DNA from: JBBRHF01 sp038223055
Lineage (GTDB): Bacteria; Actinomycetota; Actinomycetes; JACCUZ01
Direction: 5' to 3'
Assembly: GCA_038223055.1 (NCBI GenBank)
Contig: JBBRHF010000159.1
Span: 1 to 10,079, forward strand
Length of the DNA: 10,079 nt
Positions 6,099-10,079 of this stretch are shown here, in pieces (positions within the stretch are counted from its first letter, which is position 1; each line of letters opens with the position of its first letter). A program made the translations under genes and the position numbers. The notes beneath the pieces are model-generated. The model was not told the DNA's origin, did not search any database, and saw nothing but the letters and a program-made list of their open reading frames with translations.

Positions 6099-7757
6099 CT
6101 ACTTCACGATGGTCTCGAAGGCCGGCGTGCCGAACGGGTTGAACTTGACCGCCTTGATCTTCTTGCCGTAGCCGGCCTGCAGCTTGACGTACCACAGAGG
6201 GATCACCGGCATCCCCTCGGCGAGCATCGCCTCGGCCTCCTGGTAGAGCGCGCTGGCCTTGTCCGTCGGAGCGGCTGCCGCCTCCTTGAGCTTGGCGTCG
6301 AAGGCGGGGTTGTCGTAGAGGCCGTCGTTGGAGCCGGCGCCCTTGGCGTACAACGGGCCGAGGAAGTTCTGGATGGACGGGTAGTCCATCTGCCAGCCGC
6401 TGCGGAACATGCCCTTCAGCTTGTGCGCGGTGATCTGGGTGCGCATGGTCGCGAAGTCGACGATGGGCTTGGCTTGGCACTTGATGGACAGGGTCGTGGC
6501 GATGCTGTTGCACACGGCCTCGGTCCACGCCTTGTGGTCGCCGTCGGCGTTGTAGGACAGCGTGAGCGTGCCCTTGTAGCCGCCGGCCGCGTCGAACGCC
6601 GCCTTGGCCTTGGCTGCGTCGAAGGTGCAGAACTCACCGCAGGCGCCGGCCTTGTAGCCGTCCACGACGGGGGAAACCCATCCGGTGGCCGGGATGCGAG
6701 AGTTGTTGAAGATGTTCTTCACGATCGATGGTCGGTCGATCGCCATCGACAGCGCCTGACGCAGCTTGGGGTTGGCCAGGGACGGATCGGTCTTGGCCGG
6801 CGGGAACGCCACGTCCTGGAACGTGCCGGTGGGCGCCTCGACGGCCCGGTCACCCAGGTCGCTCTTGAACTTGTCCCCGGCCAGCGCGGCCGTCGGCAGG
6901 GTCTTCATGATGTCGAGGTTGCCTCCGAGCAGGTCGGCATAGGCCGCGTCCTGGGACTGGTAGATCTTGAACGTGAGGTCCTTGAACTTGGGCTTGTCCG
7001 GACCCTGGTAGCCGTCGAACGAGGTCAGCTTGATCGCGCTGTTGTGCGCCCAGGAGATGAACTTGAACGGGCCGTTGCCGATCGGCTTGGCGCCGTAGGC
7101 CTTCGTGTCGGCGTAGAACGAGTCGGGCATCGGCACGAAGGCGGAGTAGCCCAGGGAGATCACGAAGTCCGACGCGGGCGCGGACAGCTTGATCGTGAAC
7201 GTGTTGTCGTCCACGACCTTGAGGCCGGACATCGTCTTGGCCTTGGTCTCGTCGGCGGTGATCTTGTCATCCTTGTTCTTGTCCTCGCCCTGGACGTCGG
7301 CGAAGCCCTCGATCGCGCCGAAGAAGTACGAGTTCAGCGCGCCGTTGGGCCCATAGGCCCCCCAGTTCCAGGCGTCGACGAAGTTCTTCGCCTTGACCAC
7401 GGTGCCGTCGTGGAACTTCCAGCCCGGCTTGAGCTTGACGGTGAAGGTGGTGTTGTCCGTCGTGTCGATCGACTGGGCCATCGCGTTGATCGGGTGGGAG
7501 TCGGTCGGGTCGTAGTTGACCAGACCGGTCGTGATGGCGTCGACGACGTCGCCGCCGCCGGTCTCGTTGGAGTTGACCGGCACCAGCGGGTTCTGCGGCT
7601 CGGACCCATCCGTGGTGACCGCCGCGCCTCCGCTGCTGGCCTTGGTGCCGCCGCCGGTGGCGGGCTTGTCGCTGCTTCCGCCGCCGCACGCGGCGACGCC
7701 GAGGGCGATGACCGTGGCCGCTGCAGCGCATCGAGCGCCACGCGAGAGTCCACGCAT
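6099..7757 (-). CDS. First oligopeptide-binding lipoprotein (SBP_bac_5 family)
   Basis: Extracellular lipid-anchored peptide-binding component of the importer, 552 residues. The ATG at 7757 is chosen over one 17 codons upstream because GGGAGG (7764-7769) lies six bases before it and the protein then begins with a proper lipoprotein signal: Arg residues, a hydrophobic stretch and the lipobox VAAC with Cys24. A Gly/Ser/Lys-rich linker runs to about residue 47. The SBP_bac_5 fold follows, with LKPGWKFHDGT (109-119), SGLKVVDDNTFTIKL (177-191), PIGNGPF (225-231) and GWQMDYPSI (454-462). Cysteine pairs 373/377 and 416/427 could be disulfides. An insertion at 159-170 matches an EF-hand calcium loop. 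Actinobacterial relatives include the BldKB-like group, but substrate (nutrient or signalling peptide) cannot be decided. It is the first gene of the transporter cluster, after typA. Confidence 0.95.
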   Translation of the reverse strand: MRGLSRGARCAAAATVIALGVAACGGGSSDKPATGGGTKASSGGAAVTTDGSEPQNPLVPVNSNETGGGDVVDAITTGLVNYDPTDSHPINAMAQSIDTTDNTTFTVKLKPGWKFHDGTVVKAKNFVDAWNWGAYGPNGALNSYFFGAIEGFADVQGEDKNKDDKITADETKAKTMSGLKVVDDNTFTIKLSAPASDFVISLGYSAFVPMPDSFYADTKAYGAKPIGNGPFKFISWAHNSAIKLTSFDGYQGPDKPKFKDLTFKIYQSQDAAYADLLGGNLDIMKTLPTAALAGDKFKSDLGDRAVEAPTGTFQDVAFPPAKTDPSLANPKLRQALSMAIDRPSIVKNIFNNSRIPATGWVSPVVDGYKAGACGEFCTFDAAKAKAAFDAAGGYKGTLTLSYNADGDHKAWTEAVCNSIATTLSIKCQAKPIVDFATMRTQITAHKLKGMFRSGWQMDYPSIQNFLGPLYAKGAGSNDGLYDNPAFDAKLKEAAAAPTDKASALYQEAEAMLAEGMPVIPLWYVKLQAGYGKKIKAVKFNPFGTPAFETIVK

Positions 7758-7763
7758 GGACTG

Positions 7764-7769
7764 CCTCCC
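7764..7769 (-). promoter_or_regulatory. Ribosome binding site fixing the SBP1 start
   Basis: GGGAGG on the minus strand, six bases before the ATG at 7757. No comparable site precedes the alternative ATG at 7808, and only the 7757 start gives a normal-length lipoprotein signal. Confidence 0.8.
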
Positions 7770-7901
7770 TGTTTCTGGGTTGTCCAGCGAGATCGCGGCA
7801 CACGACAACTTGTGGCCGGCGTGGGCGGGGACCGCCGCGCGATCAAGAGGCTGGGACGAATAATGGGTTGACGCCAGGCTGCGAGCAGTCTGATGGTGTA
7901 G

Positions 7902-7932
7902 TTTCTATCATCGCTGGACCGTGGGTCGTCAC
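7902..7932 (-). promoter_or_regulatory. Candidate promoter of the transporter operon
   Basis: In the 263-base gap between typA and SBP1 the minus strand has GTGACG (7927-7932; one mismatch to TTGACG) and TAGAAA (7902-7907; close to the actinobacterial TAGRRT-type -10) separated by 19 bases, a little longer than ideal. Transcription would start near 7895 and leave a leader of about 138 bases before the SBP1 ATG. An imperfect palindrome (7932-7951), containing GCGATT twice in tandem (7937-7948), overlaps the upstream edge and could be an operator. The rest of the gap shows no gene and no riboswitch I can recognise. Confidence 0.35.
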
Positions 7933-7988
7933 CGATGCGATTGCGATTCGGTTACGACAGATCCCGCGGTCTCGATCGGGTCACGCTT

Positions 7989-8007
7989 CGGCACCAACTC
8001 GGTGCCG
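7989..8007 (-). terminator. Hairpin just downstream of typA, candidate terminator
   Basis: A seven-base-pair stem, arms CGGCACC (7989-7995) and GGTGCCG (8001-8007) with a five-base loop, begins 14 bases after the typA stop. There is no T-run after it on the minus strand. The position fits a typA terminator, but the stem is short and read-through into the SBP1 gene is possible. Confidence 0.4.
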
Positions 8008-8020
8008 GCGGCAGCGCCCG

Positions 8021-9913
8021 TCACTCCCGCTTGCGCCGTGCCGCCGCCCGGGCACGCTCCGTGGCCGGAAGGGCCACCTTGCGCATCCGGACAGTCGAGG
8101 GGGTCACCTCGACGCACTCGTCCTGGCGGCAGAACTCCAGAGCCTGCTCCAGCGAGATCGCCCGGTGGGGGATGAGTGGCACCAGGATGTCCCCGGAGGA
8201 CTGGCGCATGTTGGTCAGCTTCTTTTCTTTGGTCGGGTTCACGTCCATATCGTCGGACCGGGAGTTCTCCCCGACGATCATGCCCTCGTAGACCTCGGTG
8301 CCCGGCCCGACGAACATCGTGCCGCGCTCCTGCAGGTTGGCCAGGGCGAACCCGGTCGTGGGCCCCCGGCGGTCGGCGACCAGCGAGCCGGTCGGGCGGG
8401 TGCGCAGGTCGCCGTGCCAGGGCTCGTAGCGCTCGAAGACGTGGTGCAGCAGGCCGGTGCCGCGGGTCTCGGTGAGGAACTCGGTGCGGAAGCCGATCAG
8501 GCCCCGGGCCGGAACGATGTACTCCATCCGGACCCACCCGCTGCCGTGGTTGACCATCTGCTCCATCCGGCCCTTGCGCAACGCCATCAGCTGGGTGATG
8601 ACCCCGAGGTAGTCCTCGGGCGCGTCGATGGTCAGCCGTTCCATCGGCTCGTGCACCTTGCCGTCGATCGTGCGGGTGACGACCTGGGGCTTGCCGACGG
8701 TGAGCTCGAACCCCTCGCGGCGCATCAGCTCGACCAGGATCGCAAGCTGTAGCTCACCGCGGCCCTGCACCTCCCAGGTGTCCGGGCGCTCGGTGTCGGC
8801 CAGGCGGATCGACACGTTGCCCACCAGCTCGGCGGCGAGGCGTCCCTTGACCTGTCGGGCGGTCAACTTCTTGCCGCTCTGTCCGGCCAGCGGCGAGGTG
8901 TTGATGCCGATCGTCATCGAGATCGAGGGCTCGTCCACGGTGATCACCGGCAGCGGGCGCGGGTCCTCGGCGTCGGCGAGGGTCTCCCCGATGGTGATGT
9001 CCTCGATGCCCGCGATCGCGATGATGTCGCCCGGCCCGGCCTCCTCGGCCGGCACCCGGTCCAGCGCCTGGGTGATCAGCATCTCGGTGATCTTCACACG
9101 TTCCTGCGAGCCGTCCAGGCGGCACCACATCACGGTCTGGCCCTTGCGGATGATGCCGTTGCGGACCCGGCACAGCGCCAGGCGCCCGAGGTAGGGCGAG
9201 GCGTCCAGGTTGGTGACGTGGGCCTGCAGCGGCGCGCCCTCGACGTAGGCCGGGGCAGGGATCGTGGCCTTGATGGTGTCGAACAGTGGTTCGAGATCGG
9301 GCGAGTCGGGCATCGCGCCGTCAGCGGGGCGCCTCAGCGACGCGCGGCCGGCCTTGGCGCAGGTGTAGATGACCGGAAACTCGATCTGGGTCTCGTCGGC
9401 GTCGAGGTCGAGGAACAGCTCGTAGCACTCGTCGAGGACCTCCCCGATGCGGGCGTCGGGCCGGTCGACCTTGTTGACGACCAGGATCACCGGCAGCCGT
9501 TTTTGCAGGGCCTTGCGCAGCACGAACCGGGTCTGCGGCAGCGGCCCCTCGCTCGCGTCGACGAGCAGCAGCACTCCGTCCACCATCTCCAGGCCGCGCT
9601 CGACCTCACCGCCGAAGTCGGCGTGCCCGGGGGTGTCGACGATGTTCACCGTCGTGCCGTTGTGCAGCACCGCGGTGTTCTTCGCGAGGATCGTGATCCC
9701 TTTCTCCCGCTCGAGATCCATCGAGTCCATCACCCGCACATTGACGTCGCCGGTCTCCGCCTGGTGGGCCGAGAAGGCGCCGGACTGCCACAGCATCGCG
9801 TCGACCAACGTGGTCTTGCCGTGGTCGACGTGGGCCACGATCGCGACGTTGCGCAGATCGGAGCGACGGGCGAGGGCGGACGTGTGGCTGCCGGTCTGGG
9901 GGCCTGCGGACAT
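8021..9913 (-). CDS. typA: Translational GTPase TypA/BipA
   Basis: Ribosome-associated GTPase of the EF-G/LepA superfamily, linked in other bacteria to 50S assembly, low-temperature growth and stress responses. Length 630 residues, normal for actinobacteria. GTPase motifs: G1 AHVDHGKT 27-34, G2 region EREKGITI 68-75, G3 DTPGH 93-97, G4 NKVD 147-150, G5 region TCAKAG 184-189, where the usual Ser of SAK is Cys. A beta-barrel domain II follows (about 224-315), then EF-G-like domains III and V, then the BipA-specific C-terminal domain with its hallmark VGENSRSDDMDVN...KKLTNMR (547-570). The last ~18 residues are a basic Ala/Arg tail. The ATG at 9913 is the best start, though the GGAGG ribosome site is unusually far (15 bases). 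It precedes the peptide transporter on the same strand. Confidence 0.97.
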   Translation of the reverse strand: MSAGPQTGSHTSALARRSDLRNVAIVAHVDHGKTTLVDAMLWQSGAFSAHQAETGDVNVRVMDSMDLEREKGITILAKNTAVLHNGTTVNIVDTPGHADFGGEVERGLEMVDGVLLLVDASEGPLPQTRFVLRKALQKRLPVILVVNKVDRPDARIGEVLDECYELFLDLDADETQIEFPVIYTCAKAGRASLRRPADGAMPDSPDLEPLFDTIKATIPAPAYVEGAPLQAHVTNLDASPYLGRLALCRVRNGIIRKGQTVMWCRLDGSQERVKITEMLITQALDRVPAEEAGPGDIIAIAGIEDITIGETLADAEDPRPLPVITVDEPSISMTIGINTSPLAGQSGKKLTARQVKGRLAAELVGNVSIRLADTERPDTWEVQGRGELQLAILVELMRREGFELTVGKPQVVTRTIDGKVHEPMERLTIDAPEDYLGVITQLMALRKGRMEQMVNHGSGWVRMEYIVPARGLIGFRTEFLTETRGTGLLHHVFERYEPWHGDLRTRPTGSLVADRRGPTTGFALANLQERGTMFVGPGTEVYEGMIVGENSRSDDMDVNPTKEKKLTNMRQSSGDILVPLIPHRAISLEQALEFCRQDECVEVTPSTVRMRKVALPATERARAAARRKRE

Positions 9914-9928
9914 GCGGGAACGCTCGAT

Positions 9929-9933
9929 CCTCC
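9929..9933 (-). promoter_or_regulatory. typA: Probable typA ribosome binding site with long spacing
   Basis: GGAGG on the minus strand lies 15 bases before the typA ATG at 9913. That is longer than the 6-9 bases seen for most other genes in this window, and no ATG, GTG or TTG lies closer in frame. Either spacing is relaxed here or the site is not used. Confidence 0.5.
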
Positions 9934-9954
9934 GGGGGGATGGCGCCCGCGTCC

Positions 9955-9973
9955 TGGGGCACCGGATGCCCCA
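9955..9973 (-). repeat. Inverted repeat in the typA upstream region
   Basis: A perfect seven-base inverted repeat, TGGGGCA (9955-9961) and TGCCCCA (9967-9973), with a five-base loop, ends 41 bases before the typA start. If transcription begins upstream it forms a hairpin in the typA leader; otherwise it could be a regulator binding site. A second short palindrome, GGTTC-G-GAACC, lies at 10028-10038. I cannot place a convincing promoter in 9934-10079. Confidence 0.45.
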
Positions 9974-10079
9974 TCGTACGGCGTCCGCTCAAGGGTCTCG
10001 CTTTTCGACCGGACTGCCCCGATATCAGGTTCGGAACCCGCGAGCCCTATGGTGGCTCTGGAGCCGGCCCCCACCGACC

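Noticed and set aside
7758..7808. Extended SBP1 N-terminus from an ATG at 7808
   Set aside because: It would place 17 extra residues before the lipoprotein signal, and the strong GGGAGG site supports the ATG at 7757.
6423..7871. Plus-strand open frame of about 480 codons opposite SBP1
   Set aside because: Arg/Val/Gly/Leu-rich antisense shadow; the minus-strand SBP1 has lipobox, ribosome site and family motifs.
7868..7911. Possible plus-strand promoter (TTGACG at 7868-7873; TATCAT at 7906-7911)
   Set aside because: The spacing between the two is far too long (32 bases), and there is no plus-strand gene downstream.
10021..10079. Possible small RNA or tRNA-like sequence at the right edge
   Set aside because: Only short inverted repeats are visible; no cloverleaf arms or anticodon loop can be assembled.

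Overview
The window comes from a high-GC bacterium, almost certainly an actinomycete (Actinomycetota). The signs are the strongly G/C-biased third codon positions, glycine-rich lipoprotein linkers after LAAC/VAAC lipoboxes, SBP_bac_5 lipoproteins with paired cysteines, and GAGG/AAGGAGG ribosome binding sites. The genus cannot be fixed from this sequence.

All eight genes I can support lie on the minus strand and read from right to left. At the right (9913 to 8021) is typA/bipA, a ribosome-associated translational GTPase. A 263-base gap follows, holding a small hairpin after typA, a candidate promoter and a long leader. Then comes an oligopeptide/dipeptide ABC transporter cluster: SBP1 lipoprotein (7757-6099); a 174-base gap with a strong hairpin; DppB-type permease (5924-5001); DppC-type permease (5008-4031); DppD-type ATPase (4019-2982); DppF-type ATPase (2998-1916); a second DppC-type permease (1910-918); and the N-terminal half of a second SBP lipoprotein (851 to the window edge). 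Junctions from DppB to the second DppC are overlaps or gaps of at most 11 bases, so these five genes look translationally coupled.

The two lipoproteins would capture peptides outside the membrane. The permeases form the channel, and the two ATPases, which both carry the C-terminal four-cysteine motif of the DppD/DppF family, drive import. The window has one ATPase pair but two DppC-type permeases and two binding proteins, which suggests two import systems sharing one ATPase pair. A second DppB-type permease would be expected beyond the left edge.

This is mostly a recognisable housekeeping/uptake region. I found no mobile element, CRISPR array, tRNA or rRNA. The points most worth a second look are the EF-hand-like loop inside SBP1, the duplicated permease/SBP set around a single ATPase pair, the hairpin between SBP1 and the permeases, and the typA-to-peptide-SBP neighbourhood.
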